From Treponema sp. (lineage in GTDB: Bacteria; Spirochaetota; Spirochaetia; Treponematales; Treponemataceae): 24,285 nt of DNA. The stretch is taken from contig JAEDFX010000027.1 of NCBI GenBank assembly GCA_016297805.1, positions 1 through 24,285 of the forward strand. Reading direction: 5' to 3'. The position numbers and the translations under genes were made by a program. Numbering within the stretch: position 1 is the first letter of the stretch; every line of letters starts with the position of its first letter. Under the pieces are notes generated by a model that had not been told where the DNA came from, ran no database searches, and worked only from the letters and a program-made list of their open reading frames with translations. Positions 16,220 to 22,747 of this stretch are shown piece after piece.

Positions 16220-17404
16220 ATGTTAGAAGATTTTTTATATGCACTTCAAAGCTTTAGAAGAAATAAAACACGAACATTTTTGTCTCTTCTGGGTGTAATT
16301 ATTGGTGTAGCATCTGTAATTGTAATTACCAGTATGGGAAGCAGCTCTACAAAGCAGGTTCAAGACACTTTTGGTTCTGCAGGACTTGATGTAGTCAGCA
16401 TTACCGGTGGACGAATGACAAGAGGTAGAAATGCGACTTTGCAGTTGAATGAAAGCTTTGGTACAGAACTGTTTAATCATGTGCAGAACATAAAGAAAGT
16501 TTGGTACAAAAATAATTTAAGTGCCACTTTGGCATATGGGGAATCCTCTTCATCTGTCAGTTGTTCTGCCATAGAAACAGGATATCTGGAAATGTACAAA
16601 ATGGAACTGGAGTCGGGAACATTTTTTAATGTAACTGATAATGAAGAAGGTGTTCAAAAAATCATCCTTAGTCATGATACAGCCCAGGATTTTTTCCCAG
16701 CAGGAGATGCAGTTGGTAAGGCTGTAAAACTGGTAGTGGGAAAGGTTACTTTCGGGTTTGAGGTTATTGGGGTATTGAAGGAGCAGACTTCTGGTATGGA
16801 AAATGGTTCTGCCTATATTCCAAGAGGATTTTATGAAAAGAAAATAAAACCAAATCCTAATGCCGATTCAGTAATGGTGCAGGCAATCTCCAATGAAAAA
16901 GCTACTGAACTGGTTGGTGTTATTAACGATTATTGTACAGAAAAATCTGGCAGTGAATATGCAGTTCGTGTTACTTCCATGCAGTCTATGATGGATCAGA
17001 TGAGTGAAATTACAAATACTATGAGCATGATGCTTAGTGCCATTGCAGCAATTTCCCTGCTGGTTGGTGGTATTGGCATTATGAATATTATGATTGTAAC
17101 AGTTACCGAACGAAAACAGGAAATTGGAATTCGCAAGGCATTGGGTGCTTCCCCTGCAGATATTCGCCAGCAGTTCCTGATTGAATCAGCCAGCATTACT
17201 TTGATTGGAGGCTTTATTGGAGTTCTAGTAGGAATAATTATAAGTCTTGTAGTTGAGTGGGTTCAAAAACAGGCTCTTATAGTGAATACAAATGCCTGTC
17301 TTATAGCTTTTGTATTCAGTGTGTTTGTAGGAATATTCTTTGGATTGAACCCTGCCAGTCGTGCTGCAAAGCTTGATCCTGTTGTTGCTTTAAGCGGGGA
17401 GTAG
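16220..17404 (+). CDS. MacB-type FtsX-fold ABC permease
   Basis: A 394-residue permease with the MacB topology: a first membrane helix (about 19-40, with LLGVIIGVASVIVITSM), a large extracytoplasmic domain (about 45-260), then three C-terminal helices in the FtsX domain, beginning after MSMMLSAIAAISLLVGGIGI. The ERKQEIGIRKALGA loop after the second helix is the conserved coupling segment. GGAGG overlaps the end of the ATPase gene, and the stop codons abut the next start. With the ATPase, adaptor and TolC-like channel it should form a tripartite mechanotransmission exporter, typically for peptides, lipids or macrolide-like compounds. The end overlaps the convergent pseudouridine synthase gene by 15 bases. 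Confidence 0.95.
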   Translation: MLEDFLYALQSFRRNKTRTFLSLLGVIIGVASVIVITSMGSSSTKQVQDTFGSAGLDVVSITGGRMTRGRNATLQLNESFGTELFNHVQNIKKVWYKNNLSATLAYGESSSSVSCSAIETGYLEMYKMELESGTFFNVTDNEEGVQKIILSHDTAQDFFPAGDAVGKAVKLVVGKVTFGFEVIGVLKEQTSGMENGSAYIPRGFYEKKIKPNPNADSVMVQAISNEKATELVGVINDYCTEKSGSEYAVRVTSMQSMMDQMSEITNTMSMMLSAIAAISLLVGGIGIMNIMIVTVTERKQEIGIRKALGASPADIRQQFLIESASITLIGGFIGVLVGIIISLVVEWVQKQALIVNTNACLIAFVFSVFVGIFFGLNPASRAAKLDPVVALSGE

Positions 17405-17956
17405 TTCAATGTATTGCCATTGCCCTGAGGCTAGAGTCTCTGGCAGCTGGTAAGAACCTATAGAAATTCTTTTAAGGTTTATAACTTCATTTCCAAGGGC
17501 GCGGAATATGCGGCGCACCTCGTGAAACTTGCCTTCGGTTACTGTGACGTGCCAGAGGGTGAGAGCTTTATTCAGTGGCTGGAGTTCTGCAGGGGCAGCC
17601 AGCTGTTCCGGGGCTTTTTTTTCCGATGGAAGGAGAAGACCGGAAGCTGCTCGTGTTGTGTAGTCCTGTGTGCCTGGCTGAGAAAGTTCTGCAATATAGG
17701 TTTTAGTGATATTGCTTTCCGGGGCTGTCAGTTTATGAGAAAAGTTACCGTCTGTTGTAAAAAGTAGCAGACCAGAAGTGTCACAGTCCAGGCGGCCTAC
17801 GGTGTGAAGCCGGTTGCCCCGTTTTGCGTTCTGTACCAGATTCTGCAGCTCAGGAGAAAGAAGTTCATAAACTGTGTGATGGGAGTCAGAAACTGCAGAG
17901 CATACATAGCCTGCGGGTTTATTCATCATCAGGTAGATTTTGTGTTCCGTTCCCAA
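17390..17956 (-). CDS. RsuA-family rRNA pseudouridine synthase without S4 domain
   Basis: A 188-residue RNA pseudouridine synthase of the RsuA/RluB/RluE/RluF group, converting a specific uridine of rRNA (or possibly tRNA) to pseudouridine. It opens with the family strand IYLMMNKPAGYVCS and has the catalytic GRLDCDTSGLLL (aspartate in RLD) and the late EGKFHEVRRI motif. The N-terminal S4 RNA-binding domain of most members is absent, as in RluE. The start is uncertain: the TTG at 17956 keeps the first beta strand, while the ATG at 17929 overlaps the methyltransferase stop (TGATG) but would cut that strand. I prefer the TTG. Its 3' end overlaps the permease gene. Confidence 0.87.
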   Translation of the reverse strand: MGTEHKIYLMMNKPAGYVCSAVSDSHHTVYELLSPELQNLVQNAKRGNRLHTVGRLDCDTSGLLLFTTDGNFSHKLTAPESNITKTYIAELSQPGTQDYTTRAASGLLLPSEKKAPEQLAAPAELQPLNKALTLWHVTVTEGKFHEVRRIFRALGNEVINLKRISIGSYQLPETLASGQWQYIELLPA

Positions 17957-18864
17957 AATACACCGTCCCTGTATCCTTGAATAGATTTATCTTCATCTGC
18001 CAGCTGTAAACGTTTTTCTGCCAGCATGCAGTATTCCTTGTCCATTTCAATTCCGCAGTAATGGCGGCCAAGTTTTTTTGCTGTTACACTTGCAGTGCCA
18101 CTTCCCAAAAATGGGTCAAAAATAATGTCTCCTGGTCGGGAAGATGCCAGAATCAACTTAGCATAGAGCTTTTCCGGTTTTTGAGTAGGGTGGTCTGTAT
18201 TTTCAGGCATAGACCAGAAAGGAATGCTAATATCATCCCAGAAGTTTGAAGGGTAGGTGAGGCGAAAATTACCTTCCTCAGATTCTTCCCAATCCTTTGG
18301 CTTTCCATCAACCTTATATGGGGCAATAACCTTGCGTTTCATTTTTACAGCTTCTACATCAAAATAATAGTCGTCAGGATTTTTTACAGCATACCAGATG
18401 TCTTCCATGCCGTTTTTCCAGTTCGATTTTGCGCCACGTCCCTTTTCCCGCTGCCAGGTAATACGGTTTAGAATTGTCAGCTCTTTTTCTATTGCCCGCT
18501 GCAGGGAAGATGTGCATTTCCAGTCGCCGCACATGTAAAGGCTGCCATTGGGTTTAAGCTTTTTGCAAACCTGTGGAAACCACGTAGCAAGATATTCGTC
18601 GTAGGATTCGTCAGAGCGGGCATTGAAAATTTTGCCGTTGAAGTTTTTTGTAAGATTGTAAGGTGGATCTATGATAATCAAATCTGCAAAAGAGTCCGGA
18701 AGAAGAGGCAGTGTTTCCAAAATGTCCCCGCAGAGGGTTTTGTCGATAATCTGTTCTATAGAAAAAGTGGCTTTTTGAGTTACAAGTTTTGCTTCCAAGG
18801 CAGGAATTTCCTCTTCAGATAGAGTAAGAGTCCTGTTTCTGCCGGCACGAATTTTTTGATCCAT
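17929..18864 (-). CDS. Orphan DNA methyltransferase, beta class (N6-adenine or N4-cytosine)
   Basis: A 311-residue site-specific DNA methyltransferase. The catalytic motif DPPY (66-69) comes before the SAM-binding motif DPFLGSG (250-256), the order of the beta class, which includes HinfI- and CcrM-like enzymes. HPTQKP (225-230), seen in many such enzymes, is present. DPPY allows N6-adenine or N4-cytosine methylation and the recognition sequence cannot be read from the protein. No restriction endonuclease gene adjoins it: the neighbours are a pseudouridine synthase that it overlaps by up to 28 bases and a gene-free region with a 29-bp hairpin upstream. An orphan enzyme of this kind may mark DNA for regulation or replication timing. 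Candidate -10 elements are TATGAT or TACACT just upstream of the ATG. Confidence 0.92.
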   Translation of the reverse strand: MDQKIRAGRNRTLTLSEEEIPALEAKLVTQKATFSIEQIIDKTLCGDILETLPLLPDSFADLIIIDPPYNLTKNFNGKIFNARSDESYDEYLATWFPQVCKKLKPNGSLYMCGDWKCTSSLQRAIEKELTILNRITWQREKGRGAKSNWKNGMEDIWYAVKNPDDYYFDVEAVKMKRKVIAPYKVDGKPKDWEESEEGNFRLTYPSNFWDDISIPFWSMPENTDHPTQKPEKLYAKLILASSRPGDIIFDPFLGSGTASVTAKKLGRHYCGIEMDKEYCMLAEKRLQLADEDKSIQGYRDGVFWERNTKST

Positions 18865-18943
18865 AAACTCAGTGTATCATAAATGTAAAATTTAAAAAAG
18901 AGGGTGCATTGCATCACGTTAAATATAACCCAAAATAGAAGCC

Positions 18944-19004
18944 GGAACAGAGATGTCAGTCATCAGCGTATCACCGATACGCTGATGACTGACATCTCTG
19001 TTCC
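18944..19004. repeat. Perfect 29-bp inverted repeat with 3-base loop
   Basis: Arms 18944-18972 and 18976-19004 are perfect reverse complements over 29 bases, separated by ACC. The arms start GGAACAGAGATGTCAG and end TTCC. There is no T-run, so it is not a standard terminator, and it is much longer than a normal protein-binding palindrome. It lies in a divergent intergenic region, about 80 bases upstream of the DNA methyltransferase gene. Perfect pairing points to a recent origin or strong selection. It may be a mobile palindromic element or encode a hairpin RNA. Confidence 0.9.
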
Positions 19005-19113
19005 ACAATTACATACAGTTATAGTGTTTTTGTTTAAAATGTTTGTAAATCAGGTATAAAGCAAACTAAATATGAAAACGGAAATATTGCAATTGAAAGA
19101 AAATAATTATTTG

Positions 19114-19230
19114 GGGCGTTGCGGGGCTGTTCTGGAGTAGATTTTGCCCCGCTGGGTGGGTAGCGGAAAAGACCGTAGCGAGCATTGCGAGCGAGGACTT
19201 TGGAGCGCAGGGAGGGGCTCCTCCCTCCTT
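19114..19230. other. GC-rich structured island, candidate noncoding RNA or dispersed repeat
   Basis: This short block is strongly GC-rich within AT-rich surroundings. It contains a 7-bp stem (GCGGGGC 19121-19127 with GCCCCGC 19146-19152), near-repeats of GCGAGC (CGTAGCGAGCATTGCGAGCG), and a 7-bp stem with a 4-base loop (AGGGAGG 19209-19215 with CCTCCCT 19220-19226) near its right end. The only long frame through it (19066-19254, minus) reads as low-complexity sequence and is not convincing as a protein. Function unknown; a dispersed intergenic repeat or structured RNA are the main options. Confidence 0.55.
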
Positions 19231-19237
19231 TAGGTTA

Positions 19238-19267
19238 TTGAGGTATGTCCCCATTTAATCGTATACT
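19238..19267 (+). promoter_or_regulatory. Promoter for the ArsC/Spx-like gene
   Basis: TTGAGG (19238-19243) and TATACT (19262-19267) are separated by 18 bases. The hexamer is 6 bases before the ATG at 19274, so transcription would begin at the start codon. There is no ribosome-binding site. Confidence 0.5.
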
Positions 19268-19273
19268 ATTTTC

Positions 19274-19630
19274 ATGATTCAGATATTTGGAACAACTAAA
19301 AGTTTTGATACAAAAAAAGCGCAGATGTGGTTTAAGGAACGACGAATTCCTTTTCAGTTTATTGATTTGAAGGAAAAGGAAATGAGCGGTGGGGAGTTTG
19401 ACTCGGTGGTGACTGCGTTGGCTCGGGAATTTGGAAGCAGAGCAGATGCTATTGATGCATTGATTGATAAAAGCGGCAAAGATTATAGTGAAATCGCTTA
19501 TTTGGATGATGCTGATAAGGCTGACAAATTGCTGGAAAATCAGAAGCTTCTGAAGCAGCCAATCTGTAGAAATGGTAAGGATAAGGCTACTGTGGGGTTA
19601 AATACAAAGGTCTGGGAAACCTGGAAATAG
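19274..19630 (+). CDS. ArsC/Spx-family thioredoxin-fold protein without the usual cysteine
   Basis: A 118-residue protein of the ArsC/Spx/YffB thioredoxin-fold family, which includes glutaredoxin-dependent arsenate reductases and redox regulators. It begins MIQIFGTTKSFDTKKAQMWF, continues RRIPFQFIDLKEK, and ends LLKQPICRNGKDKATVGL, the family's usual C-terminal motif. The N-terminal redox cysteine expected just before F-D-T is serine (S10, codon AGT). The only cysteine is in QPICRNG near the C-terminus. Arsenate reductase activity by the standard thiol mechanism is therefore unlikely, and a non-catalytic or regulatory role is possible. No ars genes adjoin it. Convergent mscL ends 18 bases downstream. 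Confidence 0.85.
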   Translation: MIQIFGTTKSFDTKKAQMWFKERRIPFQFIDLKEKEMSGGEFDSVVTALAREFGSRADAIDALIDKSGKDYSEIAYLDDADKADKLLENQKLLKQPICRNGKDKATVGLNTKVWETWK

Positions 19631-19639
19631 GCCCCAGAC
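19610..19639. terminator. Weak hairpin between convergent genes
   Basis: GTCTGGG (19610-19616) pairs with CCCAGAC (19633-19639) around a 16-base loop, and is followed on the plus strand by T-rich but interrupted sequence. It spans the stop codon of the ArsC/Spx-like gene. A weak terminator is possible. Confidence 0.3.
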
Positions 19640-19647
19640 TTTAGAAA

Positions 19648-20067
19648 TTATTTATTTTTCAATAAATCGCGAATCTCTTCAAGAAGAACTGCTTCATCAG
19701 ATTTTACAACTGGTGCTGGTTCTTCTGGTTTTGCTTCTTCCTTCTTCTTGAATTTTTCAAAAAGTCGGATTACCGCAAAAATACAAAGAGAAATAATCAG
19801 AAAGTCTACAATTGTCTGGATAAAGTTTCCGTAGGCAATTTTTGCTTCTCCAATAGTGATACTCAATTCTAAGAAATTCAAACCTCCAATCAAAAGTCCG
19901 ATTAAAGGCATAACGATATCGTTTACGAGGCTTGTAACAATTTTTCCGAAGGCACCACCAATGATAACACCAACAGCCATGTCTACAACGTTTCCTCGTG
20001 AAATAAACTTTTTGAATGCACTGAGCTCTTTTCCGGCAGCTCCAAGTCCGTCTTTAATACTTGCCAC
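19648..20067 (-). CDS. mscL: Large-conductance mechanosensitive channel MscL
   Basis: A 139-residue inner membrane channel, the usual family length, which opens under membrane tension to release solutes during osmotic downshock. After a short N-terminal helix, the conserved FKKFISRGNVVDMAVGVIIG enters the pore-lining first membrane helix, with FGKIVTSLVNDIVMPL following. The second helix is IVDFLIISLCIFAVIRLF, and a charged C-terminal bundle ends EEIRDLLKNK. The start is GTG, supported by GGAGGAAA a few bases upstream. Two small genes lie upstream on the same strand with gaps of 21 and 29 bases, so the three may be co-transcribed. Confidence 0.97.
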   Translation of the reverse strand: MASIKDGLGAAGKELSAFKKFISRGNVVDMAVGVIIGGAFGKIVTSLVNDIVMPLIGLLIGGLNFLELSITIGEAKIAYGNFIQTIVDFLIISLCIFAVIRLFEKFKKKEEAKPEEPAPVVKSDEAVLLEEIRDLLKNK

Positions 20068-20096
20068 AATTTCCTCCTGTGCAGCGCTTTTTTATA

Positions 20097-20279
20097 TTAT
20101 ACCGCTAGATTATGCAGAATGTAACCAATAAATACGCTTAACGTCAGAACGGCAACTACCAGAAAAAGTCTGAATATGACCTTTCCTGGTTTGATTTTTT
20201 CGTTCTGAGGTTCATCTTCAAGTTTAAGTTCGTAAATGGTTTTGTCTTCGTCATTTCTGATTTTTAACTTTCGTGCCAT
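20097..20279 (-). CDS. Small single-pass membrane protein
   Basis: A 60-residue protein with a charged, acidic N-terminal half (KIRNDEDKTIYELKLEDEP) and one predicted C-terminal membrane helix (about 34-57, VIFRLFLVVAVLTLSVFIGY). The ATG is preceded by GAAGGTGG at a suitable distance, which supports it as a real gene despite its size. I recognise no family. It lies between a 75-residue cysteine-containing protein and mscL on the same strand, with short gaps, so co-transcription is likely. Confidence 0.6.
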   Translation of the reverse strand: MARKLKIRNDEDKTIYELKLEDEPQNEKIKPGKVIFRLFLVVAVLTLSVFIGYILHNLAV

Positions 20280-20300
20280 ATTAAGCCACCTTCATTCATT

Positions 20301-20528
20301 TTAGATAGAACAAGAGTTTGACTGACGTTCTTCTGGATGCGCAACTTCAAATCCACAGTCAGCCTGGGCATTCAAGTCTCTAAGCTCCATTTTCCCGTCA
20401 ATGTACAGCTGATAGTCAATTCCGCAGTCTTCAAATCCACAGCCAACTTCAAAGCCGTCTCCAAGACTACCGTAAACAATCTGCTCTCTTTCTTCTTTTG
20501 TTGTATCTTTTATTAAAATGCTCTTCAT
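20301..20528 (-). CDS. Small cysteine-containing conserved protein
   Basis: A 75-residue soluble acidic protein beginning MKSILIKDTTKEEREQIVYG. This opening recalls a family of small proteins common in Clostridia, often of the form ILIKDTTREER; members of that kind have been mislabelled as purine biosynthesis proteins, so no function is assigned. Four cysteines are present (GCGFEDCG, ADCGFE, NSCSI), which could bind metal or form disulfides. TATCAT lies 7 bases before the ATG, and TCGTCA 17 bases further upstream could be a -35, so the mRNA may be leaderless. It is first in a likely three-gene unit ending in mscL. Confidence 0.65.
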   Translation of the reverse strand: MKSILIKDTTKEEREQIVYGSLGDGFEVGCGFEDCGIDYQLYIDGKMELRDLNAQADCGFEVAHPEERQSNSCSI

Positions 20529-20579
20529 AATGATGATGATAGCTTATTTTTTTAGTTCTGACGAGAGGAAAATATTATC

Positions 20580-20608
20580 TTAACTTTTTAATGATTTTTT
20601 ACTAATGT
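20580..20608 (+). promoter_or_regulatory. Candidate sfsA promoter
   Basis: TTAACT (20580-20585) and TAATGT (20603-20608) are 17 bases apart, and the hexamer is 6 bases before the ATG at 20615. There is no ribosome-binding site, so the mRNA would be leaderless. Confidence 0.4.
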
Positions 20609-20614
20609 ATTTTC

Positions 20615-21298
20615 ATGCAATACGAAAAAATTATTGAGGCTGTTTTTATAGATCGTCCTAATCGTTTTATTGCCCATGTTGAAGTTGATGGAAAAGTTGA
20701 AACTGTACATGTAAAAAATACTGGCCGATGTAAAGAGCTTTTGCTGCCAGGGTGTACCGTGATATTGGAGGATTTTCGTGGACGGCAGGGTTTTGAAAAT
20801 CGCAAAACTAAGTTTGATTTGATTGCTGTTTATAAAGAAACTGAGAATGGAACCTTGCTGATTAATATGGATAGTCAGGCACCTAATAAGGTTGTTGCAG
20901 AATGGCTTGCAGAACAGAAATATGATTATATAAAGCCTGAGTTTTGTTTTGGAAAGTCCCGTGTAGATTTTTATATGGAAAAAGAATCTGCAGCTGGAGT
21001 TCAGAAGTTTCTTATGGAAGTAAAAGGCTGTACTTTGGAAAAAGATGGTACAGGATATTTTCCAGATGCTCCGACTGAAAGGGGAGTGAAACACTTGCAT
21101 GAGCTGGCAGCCGCTTCAGAACAAGGCTACAGCTGTTATCTGGCTTTTGTAATTCAGATTCCTGGGGTGAAGATTGTTCTGCCAAATGTTGAAACCCACC
21201 CTGAATTTAGTGTTGCACTGGAGGCAGCCCAAAAAGCAGGTGTGGAAATTCTGTATCTTCAATGTGATGTTAGAGAGAATTCATTGAAAATTCTTTAA
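20615..21298 (+). CDS. sfsA: SfsA-family protein (DNA-binding/nuclease-like)
   Basis: A 227-residue protein of the SfsA family, first described as a sugar fermentation stimulator in E. coli; members combine an OB-like N-terminal DNA-binding domain with a PD-(D/E)XK nuclease-like domain. Family motifs are HVKNTGRCKELLLPG (about 31-45), LINMDSQAPNKV, the catalytic-type pair SRVDFYM and FLMEVKGCTLE, and FPDAPTERGVKHL. The length is typical. The ATG is supported by the conserved start of the protein; no ribosome-binding site is seen. Its real biochemical role is not established. A long antisense frame on the opposite strand is a shadow. Confidence 0.94.
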   Translation: MQYEKIIEAVFIDRPNRFIAHVEVDGKVETVHVKNTGRCKELLLPGCTVILEDFRGRQGFENRKTKFDLIAVYKETENGTLLINMDSQAPNKVVAEWLAEQKYDYIKPEFCFGKSRVDFYMEKESAAGVQKFLMEVKGCTLEKDGTGYFPDAPTERGVKHLHELAAASEQGYSCYLAFVIQIPGVKIVLPNVETHPEFSVALEAAQKAGVEILYLQCDVRENSLKIL

Positions 21299-21457
21299 AA
21301 TCTACAGCACCTTCACCTTCGAAAGTTCCACAGTCCTTCGTAGTGATAAGTGCCCAGTAGACTGTCTGCTACAGCCCAGCAAAGCTCGTGCATCCAAGTT
21401 GAGCTGTAAATGAAGTAATATTTTCCATTGATTTTTCATATATTGCCTCTGTTAATT
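21270..21457 (-). pseudogene. Possible decayed coding remnant downstream of sfsA
   Basis: On the minus strand one frame reads SMENITSFTAQLGCTSFAGL, is cut by a TAG at 21369-21371, and resumes as TVYWALITTKDCGTFEGEGA to a TAA at 21270-21272 inside the sfsA 3' end. The composition resembles protein better than random AT-rich sequence, but I recognise no family. The stretch 21299-21472 otherwise shows nothing clear. Confidence 0.25.
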
Positions 21458-21472
21458 ATTTATAAATTATTT

Positions 21473-22288
21473 TTAGGAAAGAACATATTCTTCACCTGGG
21501 GCAAGTATAATTACCCGTTGAGGATTTACAACATTATCAAGAATATTCTGGGGATTTCCGTTGAAAGGAGTCATTTCCGGGGCATCAACAGTTCCCCAAT
21601 GAATCAGAATAAGCTTTGAATCTGGATAATTATCTGCCAGTTTATAGGCATTGTTCAGACCAATATGATATTCATTATCAGAAAAATCAAAAAGAATTAC
21701 ATCTGGTGCTTCCATTTTTAATTGTTCGTCCATCAGACGTGAATCACCTACATACCAGATTTTCTTTCCTTTATAATTGAGATAAAAACCACAATATTCT
21801 TTTTTGTCCCATTTTCTGTAATTGAATTCTTCAACATAATTCTGCCAGTCATGATCACATGGAGTAATTGTAATCTCTACGTCTTTAATATTGAATTTAT
21901 CATTCCAGGTATGACCGATAGCTTTTGCATCACATTCATTTTTCATCAAAGAAGCAACATAGTAAGAAGCATGAATTTCATCTGTTATGTTTTTCAACTG
22001 TTTTAAGGTTTCTCGAGAGTAATGATCATTATCAACATGAGAAACAAGATATCCATCAACATGTTTAATGATTTCAGGTTTAGCAACCATATCAATCAAA
22101 AGCGGCATATCAAAGCCAGTAAGGAGAGGATCTATTAAAATAATTATTCCGTAAAAATTGATAAAAGCTCCGCCGCCGCCAAGCCAGTGAATACCAATAT
22201 GATTTTTATTTTCAAAATCTTTGGAAGAAAGTTGAATTGATTTTAAAGCCTGAGCCTGTCCCTTTTTATTGATTTGGAATTTGTTCAT
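21473..22288 (-). CDS. Metallo-beta-lactamase-fold hydrolase, UlaG-like
   Basis: A 271-residue metallo-beta-lactamase-fold enzyme of the UlaG-like group. The metal-binding motif is SHVDNDHYS (H84, D86, D88, H89), followed by PCDHDW, WYVGDSR and a final LIHWGT. GIHWLGGGGAFINF and IILIDPLL form the first strands. UlaG is an L-ascorbate-6-phosphate lactonase, but many relatives have other or unknown substrates and no ula or sugar transport genes are near, so specificity is open. There is no signal peptide. AGAGGA precedes the ATG and a good promoter lies upstream. It stands alone between decayed sequences. Confidence 0.85.
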   Translation of the reverse strand: MNKFQINKKGQAQALKSIQLSSKDFENKNHIGIHWLGGGGAFINFYGIIILIDPLLTGFDMPLLIDMVAKPEIIKHVDGYLVSHVDNDHYSRETLKQLKNITDEIHASYYVASLMKNECDAKAIGHTWNDKFNIKDVEITITPCDHDWQNYVEEFNYRKWDKKEYCGFYLNYKGKKIWYVGDSRLMDEQLKMEAPDVILFDFSDNEYHIGLNNAYKLADNYPDSKLILIHWGTVDAPEMTPFNGNPQNILDNVVNPQRVIILAPGEEYVLS

Positions 22289-22305
22289 AGAAATCCTCTG
22301 AAAAC

Positions 22306-22333
22306 ATTATACAAAAGAAATTCCGATTCTTAA
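22306..22333 (-). promoter_or_regulatory. Promoter for the UlaG-like gene
   Basis: On the minus strand TTAAGA (22328-22333) and a perfect TATAAT (22306-22311) are separated by 16 bases. The transcript would have a leader of about 10 bases carrying the AGAGGA ribosome-binding site. The adjoining terminator at 22341-22373 insulates it from upstream transcription. Confidence 0.6.
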
Positions 22334-22340
22334 ATAAAAA

Positions 22341-22373
22341 AAACACCAGCCGTCTTAAAAGAAGCTGGTGTTT
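22341..22373 (-). terminator. Intrinsic terminator for minus-strand transcription
   Basis: AAACACCAGC (22341-22350) pairs perfectly with GCTGGTGTTT (22364-22373). Read on the minus strand, the hairpin is followed by a run of T (complement of the A-run at 22335-22343). It would end transcripts coming from the right, where only a gene fragment (22394-22484) remains, so it appears to be the surviving terminator of a lost gene. Confidence 0.85.
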
Positions 22374-22393
22374 ATCACTTAAATCAGTTTAAC

Positions 22394-22484
22394 CTATTTA
22401 AGATTAATCATTGACTTATCATTACCGAGTTTCGCTTTGGTCGCATTAATTGAATCAGCCCACTGACCTTTGAACCTCAGAGCC
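22394..22484 (-). pseudogene. C-terminal fragment of a lost minus-strand gene
   Basis: About 28 codons on the minus strand read LRFKGQWADSINATKAKLGN and onward to KSMINLK, ending in TAG at 22394-22396. A stop codon lies just upstream in the same frame, so no start exists. The fragment is followed at once by the intact terminator at 22341-22373, as expected for the end of a real gene. I do not recognise the protein. Confidence 0.5.
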
Positions 22485-22705
22485 TATGCTTTGTATTGGG
22501 CAAATACAGGAAGTCAGCAATTTAACAGAAGAACTTTTGAAGAAGAACTGGAAATGCAAACAGAAATAAAATCCAGACAGTGCCAGGCGGTGGTTTTGTT
22601 ACAAATGAAATCAAACTGCCAGAAAAATAGAATGAACTTGTAGCGCCTTTAGGTTATGAACCAATTGAAATTTTCTATATTAGTGGTAAATTTAATGTAG
22701 ACTGA
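22473..22705 (+). pseudogene. Frameshifted gene remnant on the plus strand
   Basis: One frame reads LRAYALYWANTGSQQFNRRT and FEEELEMQTEIK; after a frame change near 22570 another frame reads QTVPGGGFVTNEIKLPEK, meets a TAG at 22628-22630, and continues as NELVAPLGYEPIEIFYISGK to a TGA at 22703-22705. Both have protein-like composition, so this is probably a decayed gene with a frameshift and an in-frame stop. There is no start codon or family assignment. It abuts the opposite-strand fragment at 22394-22484, suggesting a deletion joint near 22473-22484. Confidence 0.5.
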
Positions 22706-22747
22706 AAAAGTCCGGCTGCCCTAAAACCCAGATTAATTGGAGGCTTT

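Noticed and set aside
17389..17404. Overlap of the permease and pseudouridine synthase genes as a possible frameshift or truncation
   Set aside because: Both proteins end at normal family positions; the short convergent overlap simply reflects compact gene packing.
19066..19254. 62-codon minus-strand frame over the GC-rich island
   Set aside because: Low-complexity sequence without a start signal; the DNA is better explained by structure or a repeat.
20588..21100. 170-codon minus-strand frame opposite sfsA
   Set aside because: sfsA has clear family motifs over the same bases; the antisense frame has no domain or start signal.
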